DNA of 30,112 nt from the NCBI GenBank assembly GCA_023458315.1, contig JAEXAH010000063.1, positions 1 to 30,112 of the forward strand. The letters run 5' to 3'. Positions 15,401-22,286 of the stretch are shown one piece after another. Source of the stretch: Pseudomonadota bacterium (GTDB lineage: Bacteria; Pseudomonadota; Alphaproteobacteria; Rhodospirillales; Magnetospirillaceae). Positions within the stretch are counted from its first letter, which is position 1; the number at the start of each line of letters is the position of its first letter. The notes below the pieces were generated by a model, which saw only the letters and a list, made by a program, of their open reading frames with translations, did no database searches and was not told the DNA's origin. The position numbers and the translations under genes are program-made.

Positions 15401-15657
15401 TGGATGCCCGGATCAAGTCCACGGCTGTCCGGTTTAGCAAAACGGGTAGAGTTTCATAGAAACGCATCCACCAAAAGACGTCATGCCCGCACTTGTTGCG
15501 GGCATCCACGTCCATCAATCTGGCACATTGATGGCGGAACCACATGGATGCCCGTGTCAAGCACGGGCATGACGATAGAGTTTGATGGCACGTTGCCCTT
15601 GGTTTCCCGCCTTTTCAGCTAAACCGGACAGCCGTGGATCAAGTCCGGGCATGACGG
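15401..15657. repeat. Palindromic (REP-like) element split by an insertion
   Basis: The left part TGGATGCCCGGATCAAGTCC ends at 15420 and the right part GGATCAAGTCCGGGCATGACGG begins at 15636. Removing the insertion and one copy of GGATCAAGTCC restores a complete GCCCGGA..TCCGGGC palindrome like those at 6461-6492 and 6578-6609. The wider gene-free stretch 15278-15715 holds this, the repeat at 15321-15352, and the inserted element. Confidence 0.85.
15421..15635. mobile_element. 215-bp MITE-like non-autonomous element with 18-bp terminal inverted repeats
   Basis: The ends are perfect inverted repeats: ACGGCTGTCCGGTTTAGC (15421-15438) and GCTAAACCGGACAGCCGT (15618-15635). Both sides are flanked by the same 11 bases, GGATCAAGTCC (15410-15420 and 15636-15646), a target-site duplication. 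No open frame in it looks like a transposase. Most of the interior is two oppositely oriented palindromic repeats (15479-15510 and 15543-15574) around a small CCATCAAT..ATTGATGG palindrome. A duplication of 11 bp fits the range known for IS4/IS231-type elements; the parent family is otherwise unassigned. Confidence 0.85.
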
Positions 15658-15715
15658 AACAAGGCGCGGATCAGTCGGATCGACTTTTCCGCGTCTTGTT
15701 CAAAGGTGCGCTGTT

Positions 15716-16780
15716 TTAAAACAGCGCCAACTGATCCCCCGCACGCGGCGGGCGGCGGAATTGGGTGCAGTCCAGCGGCTGCTGGCGACCGCCCAGGCCC
15801 AGGCGGGTGCAGGCCAGGCGGAAGCGTTGCATCAGCAGCTCGGATAGTGGTCCCTGGCCGGTGAAGCGGCTTTTCCAGCGGGAATCGTTGGCGCGGCCAT
15901 TGCGGGCCTGGGCCAGCAGGCTCATGACATGGCGGGCGCGGCCGGGGGCGTGCAACTCCAGCCAGTCGCGGAACAATCCCTCCACCTCGCCGGGCAGGCG
16001 CAACAGGATGGTGGCGGCGCCGCTGGCGCCCGCGTCGCGCGCCGCTTCCAGGATGTCCTCCAACTCGGGATCGGTCAGCGCCGGAATCATCGGCGCCGCC
16101 ATCACCGTCACCGGAATGCCCGCGTCGCTCAGACGGCGGATGGTGTCCAGCCGGGCCTTGGGCGGCGCGGCGCGCGGCTCCAGCACCCGGCACAGATCGC
16201 GGTCCAGGGTGGTGATGCTGATGTTGACACTCGCCAGCCCGCGCGCCGCCATGGGCGCCAGGACGTCGAGATCGCGGGCCACCAGCGCCCCCTTGGTGGT
16301 GATCATCACCGGATGGTTGAAGGCGGCCAGCACCTCCAGGCAGCCGCGCATGATGCGGCGTGACCGCTCGACGGGCTGGTACGGGTCGGTGTTGGTGCCG
16401 ATGGCGATCACCGCCGGGCGATAGCGCGGGCTGGACAATTCCCGTTCCAGCAAAGCCGGGGCGTCGGATTTGGCCAGCAGCCGCGTCTCGAAATCCAGGC
16501 CGGGCGACAGGCCCAGATAGGCGTGGGTCGGGCGGGCGTAGCAATAGATGCAGCCGTGCTCGCAGCCGCGATAGGGGTTGATGGAACGGTCGAACGGCAC
16601 GTCGGGCGAGGAATTGCGGGTGATGACGCTGCGCGCATGGTCCTCGGTGACGATGGTCGGCTGCGGCGGCGGCGCGTCCTCGGTCCTTTCCCAGCCATCG
16701 TCACAGGCTTCGGCGTGCAGGCGCTCGAAGCGGTTGGCGACGTTGTGCGGGGTGCCGCGATGGGGGATGGCCTTGTCCAT
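15716..16780 (-). CDS. PA0069 family radical SAM protein
   Basis: 354 aa. The radical SAM cluster motif is C73-EHG-C77-IY-C80 in the segment NPYRGCEHGCIYCYARPTH, typical of the PA0069 group, which is related to spore photoproduct lyase. The substrate is not established. The N-terminus HRGTPHNVANRFE is family-typical. The protein ends in QLALF, a close match to the bacterial sliding-clamp binding motif QL(S/D)LF, at the very C-terminus after a loop-like region. The gene is divergent from trpS across 122 bases, and an SOS-box-like sequence lies 18 bases before its ATG. A DNA-repair role is plausible from these points but is inference. Confidence 0.9.
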   Translation of the reverse strand: MDKAIPHRGTPHNVANRFERLHAEACDDGWERTEDAPPPQPTIVTEDHARSVITRNSSPDVPFDRSINPYRGCEHGCIYCYARPTHAYLGLSPGLDFETRLLAKSDAPALLERELSSPRYRPAVIAIGTNTDPYQPVERSRRIMRGCLEVLAAFNHPVMITTKGALVARDLDVLAPMAARGLASVNISITTLDRDLCRVLEPRAAPPKARLDTIRRLSDAGIPVTVMAAPMIPALTDPELEDILEAARDAGASGAATILLRLPGEVEGLFRDWLELHAPGRARHVMSLLAQARNGRANDSRWKSRFTGQGPLSELLMQRFRLACTRLGLGGRQQPLDCTQFRRPPRAGDQLALF

Positions 16781-16797
16781 GGCGGCATGATAAAAAT

Positions 16798-16812
16798 GTT
16801 CGCGTTACGTTT
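16798..16812 (-). promoter_or_regulatory. Possible alphaproteobacterial LexA (SOS) box
   Basis: GTTCGCGTTACGTTT on the plus strand is GTTC-N7-GTTT, one base from the alphaproteobacterial SOS consensus GTTC-N7-GTTC. It lies 18 to 32 bases upstream of the radical SAM start codon. A 7-of-8 match can arise by chance, so this is tentative. Confidence 0.3.
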
Positions 16813-16902
16813 CAAGAACATCCCGGCGCGCGGTCGCGTCTGGATTTTGCCCCCCAACAGGGCTATTAGTACCGCCTTCCTTTCGTTGCGGAGTCTCAAG
16901 GG

Positions 16903-17913
16903 ATGTCAGGCCAGCAGAAGAAGCGCGTCTTCTCGGGTGTTCAGCCTACCGGCAAGCTGCATATCGGCAATTACGTCGGCGCCATCAGCCAGTGGGCGGA
17001 AAACCAGGACGATTTCGACAACATCTTCTGTGTCGTCGACCTGCACGCCATCACCATCCCCGAGGCCATCGACCCCAAGGCGTTCCGCGCCAAGTGCCTG
17101 GAAGTGGCGGCGCTGTACATCGCCTGCGGCATCGATCCGGCCAAGTCCACCATCTTCATGCAAAGCCATGTGCCCGAGCATTCGGAACTGTCGTGGCTGC
17201 TGAATTGCGTGACGCCCCTGGGCTGGCTGTACCGCATGACCCAGTTCAAGGCCAAGTCGGGCGGGTCCGAATCCGTGGGCACCGGCCTGCTGGATTACCC
17301 GGTGCTGATGGCCGCCGACATCCTGCTGTACGACACCCATTTCGTGCCGGTGGGCGACGACCAGAAGCAGCACATCGAATTCACCCGCGATCTGGCCCAG
17401 CGGGTGAACACCATGTTCAACGCCGGTCTGGTGATCCCCGAGGCGCAGATCCGCAAGTCGGGCGCCCGCGTCATGGGCCTGGACGATCCCGAGTCCAAGA
17501 TGAGCAAGTCCACCGGCGAGCAGAAGAAGGGCCATTCCATCGGCATCCTGGACGAGCCCAACGTCATCAAGAAGGCCATCATGTCGGCCACCACCGACTG
17601 CGAGAACGAAGCCCGCTTCGATCATTGCGGTCCGGGCGTGCGCAACCTGCTGACCCTGTATGAAGTGATGTCCAAGCAGCCGCGCGAGCAGATCGAGGCG
17701 GAATTCCACGGCCAGGGCTACGGCAAGCTGAAGAAGGCGCTGGTGGAACTGACGGTCGAGCATCTGCGCCCGGTGCGCGAGCGCTATGCCGATCTGATGA
17801 ACAACCAGGACCATCTGGCCGCCGTGCTGAAGACCGGCGCCGACCGCGCCCGCGGCATCGCCGGCAACACCGTGACCCGCTTCCGCGACGCCATGGGCTT
17901 CGTGCGTCCGTAA
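16903..17913 (+). CDS. trpS: Tryptophanyl-tRNA synthetase
   Basis: 336 aa, normal for bacterial TrpRS. It charges tRNA-Trp. The class I signatures are HIGN (20-23, in PTGKLHIGNYVGA) and KMSKS (199-203, in DPESKMSKSTGEQKKG). The motif DYPVLMAADILLYDTHFVPVGDDQKQHIE is diagnostic for the family. The start ATG has GGAG nine bases upstream. Downstream, 56 bases separate it from the TrpD2-like gene. Confidence 0.97.
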   Translation: MSGQQKKRVFSGVQPTGKLHIGNYVGAISQWAENQDDFDNIFCVVDLHAITIPEAIDPKAFRAKCLEVAALYIACGIDPAKSTIFMQSHVPEHSELSWLLNCVTPLGWLYRMTQFKAKSGGSESVGTGLLDYPVLMAADILLYDTHFVPVGDDQKQHIEFTRDLAQRVNTMFNAGLVIPEAQIRKSGARVMGLDDPESKMSKSTGEQKKGHSIGILDEPNVIKKAIMSATTDCENEARFDHCGPGVRNLLTLYEVMSKQPREQIEAEFHGQGYGKLKKALVELTVEHLRPVRERYADLMNNQDHLAAVLKTGADRARGIAGNTVTRFRDAMGFVRP

Positions 17914-17945
17914 TATCTTCCCTCCTCTCGCTCCGGCGGGGGGAG

Positions 17946-17966
17946 GGGACCTTTCAGAAAGGCCCC
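17946..17966 (+). promoter_or_regulatory. Hairpin enclosing the ribosome site of the TrpD2-like gene
   Basis: CCTTT (17950-17954) pairs with AAAGG (17958-17962), extended after one mismatch by GGG (17946-17948) with CCC (17964-17966). AAAGG is the likely ribosome site for the ATG at 17970, so the hairpin could mask it. No regulator is evident. Confidence 0.25.
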
Positions 17967-17969
17967 GCC

Positions 17970-18965
17970 ATGACCCAGGAACATCCCTTCGCGCAATACG
18001 TTCGGGCCCTGGGCAAGGGGCCGAATCTGTCGCGGCCGCTCAGCCATGACGAAGCCCGCGATGCCATGGCCATGGTGCTGCGGGGCGAGGTCGAGCCGGT
18101 GCAGTTGGGCGCCTTCCTGTGCCTGCTGCGGGTCAAGACCGAAACGCCCGAGGAAGCCTCGGGCCTCGCCGCCGCCATCCGCGCCAGCATCACCCTGCCG
18201 CCCGGCCTGAGCGTCGATGTGGATTGGGCGTCCTATGCGGGCAAGTCGCGGCGGCTGCCCTATTACCTGCTGGCGGCGCTGGCCCTGGCCCAGGGCGGTA
18301 TCTCGGTGTTCATGCATGGCGCCGAAGGCCACACGGCGGGCCGCGTCTATACCTCGGACGCGCTGGCGGCGCTGGGCCTCGCCCCGGCCACCAGTCTGGA
18401 GCAGGCGGCCGAGCACCTGCGCGGGCGCGGCTTCGCCTATATGACGCTGGAACATCTGTCGCCGCCGCTGCACGCCATCATGGGGTTGAAGTCGCTGCTG
18501 GGCCTGCGCTCGCCCATCCACACCGTGGCGCGCATGGTCAACCCGCCGGGCGCCGCCTTCTCCATCAACGGCGTCACCCATCCGCCCTATCTGCCGGTGC
18601 ACCAGGGCAGCGCCCTGTGCCTGGGCGATCGCTGGACCGCCGCCTTCAAGGGCGATGGCGGCGAGGTGGAACGCCGTCCGGAAAAGCCGTGCGAGGTGTG
18701 GGCGGTGCAGGACGGCGAAGCTGTGCGCGAGGACTGGCCCGCCCTGGTGGACGGCGCCCGCGAGAAAGAGGACAGCCTGGATTTGTCGCGCCTGGGGGCG
18801 CTGTGGCGCGGTGACGAAGTGGATGCCTTCGCCGATGCCGCCATCGCCGGGACCATCGCCCTGGTGCTGCGCCATTCCGGCCGCGCCGCCACCCAGGCCG
18901 AGGCCGAGGAACAGGGCCGCGCCCTGTGGGCGGGACGCGACCGCACCCGGGTTGTTCGGATTTAG
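17970..18965 (+). CDS. TrpD2/YbiB-type anthranilate phosphoribosyltransferase homologue
   Basis: 331 aa with the anthranilate phosphoribosyltransferase fold: a helical N-terminal domain (RPLSHDEARDAMAMVLRGEVEPVQLGAFLCLLRVKTE) and an alpha/beta domain. The canonical PRPP loop GTGGD is missing; its place holds YAGKSRR (about 89-95). Instead it has KGDGGEVERRPEKP, which matches the TrpD2/YbiB paralogue group, for which nucleic-acid binding has been reported and no tryptophan enzyme activity is expected. An enzyme of tryptophan synthesis is therefore unlikely despite trpS next door; no other trp gene is present. A short CGGGGCG..CGCCCCG hairpin (19003-19030) lies after the gene. Confidence 0.85.
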   Translation: MTQEHPFAQYVRALGKGPNLSRPLSHDEARDAMAMVLRGEVEPVQLGAFLCLLRVKTETPEEASGLAAAIRASITLPPGLSVDVDWASYAGKSRRLPYYLLAALALAQGGISVFMHGAEGHTAGRVYTSDALAALGLAPATSLEQAAEHLRGRGFAYMTLEHLSPPLHAIMGLKSLLGLRSPIHTVARMVNPPGAAFSINGVTHPPYLPVHQGSALCLGDRWTAAFKGDGGEVERRPEKPCEVWAVQDGEAVREDWPALVDGAREKEDSLDLSRLGALWRGDEVDAFADAAIAGTIALVLRHSGRAATQAEAEEQGRALWAGRDRTRVVRI

Positions 18966-19066
18966 TTGCATTTTAGAATTGACGAAACTTAAGGTGCCGC
19001 ACCGGGGCGGATCGGTTAGGCTGCGCCCCGACGCCCCATTGCCGCAGTCATAGTGAAGCCCCCTCC

Positions 19067-20029
19067 ATGATCGTCATCCAAGACCTGACCCACGTCTATC
19101 CGGGCAGCCGCAAGACCGGACCGCGCAAGGCGTTGGACGCCCTGACCCTGTCGGTGGGCGAAGGCGAATTCGCCATCCTGTCCGGCCCCAACGGCTCGGG
19201 CAAATCCACCCTGTTCCGCATCCTGTGCGGCCTGGCCCTGCCCAGCGCCGGGACGGTGCAGGTGGGGGGCTTCGACCTGTTCGCCGAACCGGCCAAGGTG
19301 CGCGGCATCCTGGGCGTGGTGTTCCAGAACCCGGCGGTGGACAAGCAATTGAGCGTCGCCGAGAACATCCGCCTGCATGCCGATCTGTACGGCATCACCG
19401 GCGCCGAATTCGCGGCGCGGCGGGACGAGGCGCTGGCCTGGACCGATCTGGGCGGCCGCCTGGAGCAGAAGGTCGAGACTCTGTCGGGCGGTCTGGCGCG
19501 ACAGGTGGAACTGGCCAAGGTGCTGATGACCCGGCCGCGCGTGCTGTTGCTGGACGAGCCGACCACCGGCCTGGATCCCATGTCGCGGCGCAATTTCCTG
19601 GACGCCCTGCACCGCCTGCACCACGAACGCGGCATGACCGTGCTGATGACCAGCCACGTCTTTTCCGAGGCCGAGGACGTGGATCGTGTCGCCATCATGC
19701 GCGAGGGCGTGCTGCTGGCCTATGACAGCCCGCAGGCGCTGAAGGCGCGCATCGGCACCGAAATGGTGGTGGTGCAGCCCGACGGCGACGTCGAGGATTT
19801 CGCCGAGATCCTGCGCGCCGAACTGGGGCTGGCGGTACGCCGCCACGGCGACGAGCTGCGGCTGGAGGAAACCGAGAACGGCGAGGGTCTGCCGCTGCTG
19901 GAACGCATGCTGGAACGCTATCGCCCGCGCATCCGCTCCATCTCCATCAAGCAGCCCGATCTGGACGACGTCTTCGTCCACGTCACCAGCCGGGCGGTGC
20001 CCGATCGTGCCAAGGACCTTGCCCGATGA
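19067..20029 (+). CDS. ABC transporter ATP-binding protein (ABC-2 / DrrA-like exporter)
   Basis: 320 aa. The ATPase motifs are Walker A GPNGSGKST (40-48), signature LSGGLARQVELAKVL, and Walker B VLLLDEPTTGLDP followed by the switch His in MTSHV. A roughly 90-residue C-terminal extension after the ATPase domain (VVVQPDGDVEDFAEILRAEL onward, ending QPDLDDVFVHVTSR) is typical of DrrA/CcmA-like export ATPases. It overlaps the permease gene by four bases (ATGA), so they are coupled. The exported substrate is unknown. The ribosome site is poor, with CCCCCTCC directly before the ATG. Confidence 0.93.
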   Translation: MIVIQDLTHVYPGSRKTGPRKALDALTLSVGEGEFAILSGPNGSGKSTLFRILCGLALPSAGTVQVGGFDLFAEPAKVRGILGVVFQNPAVDKQLSVAENIRLHADLYGITGAEFAARRDEALAWTDLGGRLEQKVETLSGGLARQVELAKVLMTRPRVLLLDEPTTGLDPMSRRNFLDALHRLHHERGMTVLMTSHVFSEAEDVDRVAIMREGVLLAYDSPQALKARIGTEMVVVQPDGDVEDFAEILRAELGLAVRRHGDELRLEETENGEGLPLLERMLERYRPRIRSISIKQPDLDDVFVHVTSRAVPDRAKDLAR

Positions 20030-20805
20030 TCCGCGTCGCCTCCTCGCTCGCCAAGCGCGAATTCACCCGCTTCCTGCGCCAGCCCCAGCGGGTGATCGGC
20101 GCCATTGCCCAGCCGTTGATGTTCTGGCTGTTCCTGGGCGCGGGCATGGGCAACAATTTCAAGCCGCCGGGTTTGGCCGAGATGTCGTACTTCGAGTACT
20201 TCTATCCCGGCGTCATGGTGATGATGATGCTGTTTTCCAGCATCTTCGCCTGCATCACCATCATCGAGGACCGCGATGCCGGTTTCCTGCAAGGCGTTCT
20301 GGTGGCGCCGGTCCATCGCTTGGGCATCGTGCTGGGCAAGGTGGCCGGGGCGGTGCTGATCGCCATGGTGCAGGTGGTGCTGTTCAGCATCGCGGCGCCG
20401 TTCCTGGGGCTGCACCTGGGCCTGGGCTCGGCGGTGCTGCTGCTGCTGGGCTTCGTGCTGACCGGCATGGGTTTCGCCGCCTTGGGCTTCCTGCTGGCCT
20501 GGGGCTCGCGCACCACCTCGGGCTTCCACGCCATCATGATGGTGCTGCTGTTCCCGCTGTGGATGCTGTCGGGCGCCCTGTTCCCGGTCAGCGGCGCGCC
20601 GTTCTGGCTGGACGTGGTCATGCACGCCAACCCGGTGTTCCACGCGCTGAACATCATCCGCGCGCCGTTCTACGGCAGCCCCGCCGATCTGCTGGGCAAT
20701 GGCGGCTATCTGACCTCGCTGGCGGTGGCGCTGGCCTGGGTGGTGGTCAGCATGACCCTGTCCATCCGCCGGGTGTCGCGCCGTGAGCTGGGGGCGGCGG
20801 TCTGA
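20026..20805 (+). CDS. ABC-2 type transporter permease
   Basis: 259 aa, with an N-terminal cytoplasmic stretch and about six membrane helices: roughly RVIGAIAQPLMFWLFLGAG, YFYPGVMVMMMLFSSIFACI, ALGIVLGKVAGAVLIAMVQVV-like segments, then three more up to LAVALAWVVVSMTLSI near the end. The EDRDAGFLQGVLVAPVHR loop between helices is characteristic of ABC-2 permeases. It forms an exporter with the ATPase encoded just upstream; its start overlaps that gene's stop. Substrate unknown. Confidence 0.93.
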   Translation: MIRVASSLAKREFTRFLRQPQRVIGAIAQPLMFWLFLGAGMGNNFKPPGLAEMSYFEYFYPGVMVMMMLFSSIFACITIIEDRDAGFLQGVLVAPVHRLGIVLGKVAGAVLIAMVQVVLFSIAAPFLGLHLGLGSAVLLLLGFVLTGMGFAALGFLLAWGSRTTSGFHAIMMVLLFPLWMLSGALFPVSGAPFWLDVVMHANPVFHALNIIRAPFYGSPADLLGNGGYLTSLAVALAWVVVSMTLSIRRVSRRELGAAV

Positions 20806-20809
20806 CCGC

Positions 20810-20830
20810 TGCCCGCGGATGGCGCGGGCA
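20810..20830 (+). terminator. Short hairpin after the ABC exporter genes
   Basis: TGCCCGCG (20810-20817) and CGCGGGCA (20823-20830) form a perfect 8-bp stem with loop GATGG, five bases after the permease stop. There is no T run. It may be a weak or Rho-assisted terminator. Confidence 0.35.
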
Positions 20831-20853
20831 TTCCCATGAAATCAATTTTATTC

Positions 20854-20950
20854 ACCACAGAGACACAGAGGCACAGAGAGTGCTGCATTTGGGGAAACGC
20901 ACCTGCGTTTCATCCGGCAGAATCTCTCTGTGCCTCTGTGTCTCTGTGGT
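20854..20950. repeat. 97-bp element with perfect 27-bp inverted repeats
   Basis: The left arm 20854-20880 begins ACCACAGAGACACAGAGG. The right arm 20924-20950 is its exact reverse complement, ending TCTGTGTCTCTGTGGT. The 43-base centre contains a further AAACGCA..TGCGTTT hairpin. The arms are made of CAGAGA/CACAGAG-like words, unlike the surrounding GC-rich DNA. From memory, very similar ACCACAGAGACACAGAG repeats occur between genes in diverse bacteria. No gene is visible in 20806-21028. Confidence 0.8.
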
Positions 20951-20952
20951 TC

Positions 20953-20982
20953 ATGCCTTGGCGGGGAGGGGCGCCAAGGCAT
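20953..20982 (+). terminator. Strong terminator-like hairpin
   Basis: ATGCCTTGGCG (20953-20963) and CGCCAAGGCAT (20972-20982) make a perfect 11-bp stem with loop GGGAGGGG, followed on the plus strand by CCTCCCTTTTCTCT. This fits a terminator for the ABC genes. The loop could also pair with CCTCCC just downstream. It lies 46 bases beyond the 3' end of the convergent gene at 21029. Confidence 0.5.
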
Positions 20983-21028
20983 CCTCCCTTTTCTCTGCGC
21001 CACATGCGTTTTTGCGGGCGCTGTCTCG

Positions 21029-22171
21029 CTACTTGACGGCGTCGAGACGCCCCAGCATCTCGGCCTTTTTCTCGGCGTCGGAATCCAGGGTGGCGACGGC
21101 GGAATCCAGCCAGGTCTCGATGGCGGCCTTCCATTGTTCGTGGGTGCCGACCAGGGGCGGTTCCTTGGCGACGCGCTGGGCCATGGCCTCGACCACCCAG
21201 GTCTGGCCGTCCTGGCCCAGCACCTGGCGATAGCGGGCCGGGCCGAATTTGCCGTAGGCGGTGAACAGGTACAGGGTGAATTTGCGGATGTCGTCGCCCA
21301 GCACCGGCAGCAGATGCTTCAGCGCCGCCGGGCTGGTGGCGGCCACCAGCGACACCGCCTTGCGCATCTCGCCCACGTCGTAGCCGGGGAACAGCGCCGC
21401 CATGCGCATCTTCTGGCAGACGCTCCACAGCACCTCGGCGTTGATGGTGTCGGTGGGGGTCATCAGCCGCTTGGCGTTGTCCAGCAACAGCGGCACCTTG
21501 CCGTCCACCACGGCGGTTTCCGACGATTGATCGGCCAGGGCTTGCAGGCGCAGCGGGTCGCGCATCTCCAGCAATCCCTCGCCCATCTTGGCCACCAGTT
21601 GCGGCGTCAGGGCGGCATAGGCCGGGATCAGCGGCACCTGCCATTCGAAGCGCAGGAAATCGCGCAGCGCGGTGTACAGGCGCTCGGCCGGGTTGGGCCA
21701 GTGCTTGCGCTTGGGCCGCTTGGGCGGCTCGGCCAGTCCCAGCGAAATGGCGAAGCCCTGCCACATCCCGACCTTGGGCAAGGGCAGCGGCTTGGGCTTG
21801 GGTCCGGCCAGCCGCCGCTTGAAATAGCGCCGCGCGCAGGCCCGCACCACCAGGGCGATGATTTCGGCCAGGCTGCGACCGCACCACAGGATGTCGCTGT
21901 CCGCCCCGGGCACGCCGCGATCCCGGGTCATGACCACATCCTTGAACAGTTCCGGCCGCGACCGGAACAACTGGAACCCCTGGTGCAGCAGGTTGGGGTC
22001 GTCCATCACCCGGTCATAGACCTTGTCGCGCGGCACCATGGCCAGGATCGGGATGTTGTCGCGCAGGATGTCGGCGATGTCGCGGCGCAGCACGGTGCGC
22101 ACGGTTTCGACCGGCTTGACCTCGGGAACCTGACGGATGCGGTTCGGCAGCGGTGCGGCAAGCGTGGTCAT
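21029..22171 (-). CDS. Hypothetical protein, unknown function
   Basis: 380 aa from the ATG at 22171 (MTTLAAPLPNRIRQVPEVKPVET); the frame runs to 22234 but the extension is AT-rich and unlike coding sequence of this genome. I do not recognise the family. No signal peptide or clear membrane helix is visible. It looks alpha-helical and basic, with a proline/lysine-rich linker (GPKPKPLPLPKVG, about 124-136, and EPPKRPKRKHWPNP, about 149-162) between two helical regions. A C-terminal helical tail is rich in Asp/Glu/Lys (DSDAEKKAEMLGRLDAVK). It is monocistronic, with convergent terminators downstream and an AT-rich upstream region. Confidence 0.7.
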   Translation of the reverse strand: MTTLAAPLPNRIRQVPEVKPVETVRTVLRRDIADILRDNIPILAMVPRDKVYDRVMDDPNLLHQGFQLFRSRPELFKDVVMTRDRGVPGADSDILWCGRSLAEIIALVVRACARRYFKRRLAGPKPKPLPLPKVGMWQGFAISLGLAEPPKRPKRKHWPNPAERLYTALRDFLRFEWQVPLIPAYAALTPQLVAKMGEGLLEMRDPLRLQALADQSSETAVVDGKVPLLLDNAKRLMTPTDTINAEVLWSVCQKMRMAALFPGYDVGEMRKAVSLVAATSPAALKHLLPVLGDDIRKFTLYLFTAYGKFGPARYRQVLGQDGQTWVVEAMAQRVAKEPPLVGTHEQWKAAIETWLDSAVATLDSDAEKKAEMLGRLDAVK

Positions 22172-22252
22172 GATGGTGGCCCCAGAGTAGTCCAGGCCCC
22201 AATTGTGACTCGATTGCAAACAGGTATGCAACAAATGGTTATATTGTTATAA

Positions 22253-22282
22253 TTTATACACAACTGATCGTAATTTGGTTAA
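22253..22282 (-). promoter_or_regulatory. Candidate promoter in AT-rich upstream block
   Basis: On the minus strand TTAACC (22282-22277) is followed after 18 bases by TATAAA (22258-22253), about 80 bases before the ATG at 22171. The surrounding 22230-22295 is strikingly AT-rich for this window. The -35 match is only moderate. Confidence 0.3.
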
Positions 22283-22286
22283 AATT

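Noticed and set aside
15421..15635. Coding sequence or CRISPR-like repeat in the yqgE/radical SAM gap
   Set aside because: The structure is terminal inverted repeats with a target duplication and internal palindromes, not regularly spaced repeats with unique spacers. The short open frames are not transposase-like.
16781..16902. T-box or trp attenuator before trpS
   Set aside because: The 122-base gap has no leader peptide with Trp codons, no T-box core and no terminator/antiterminator pair.
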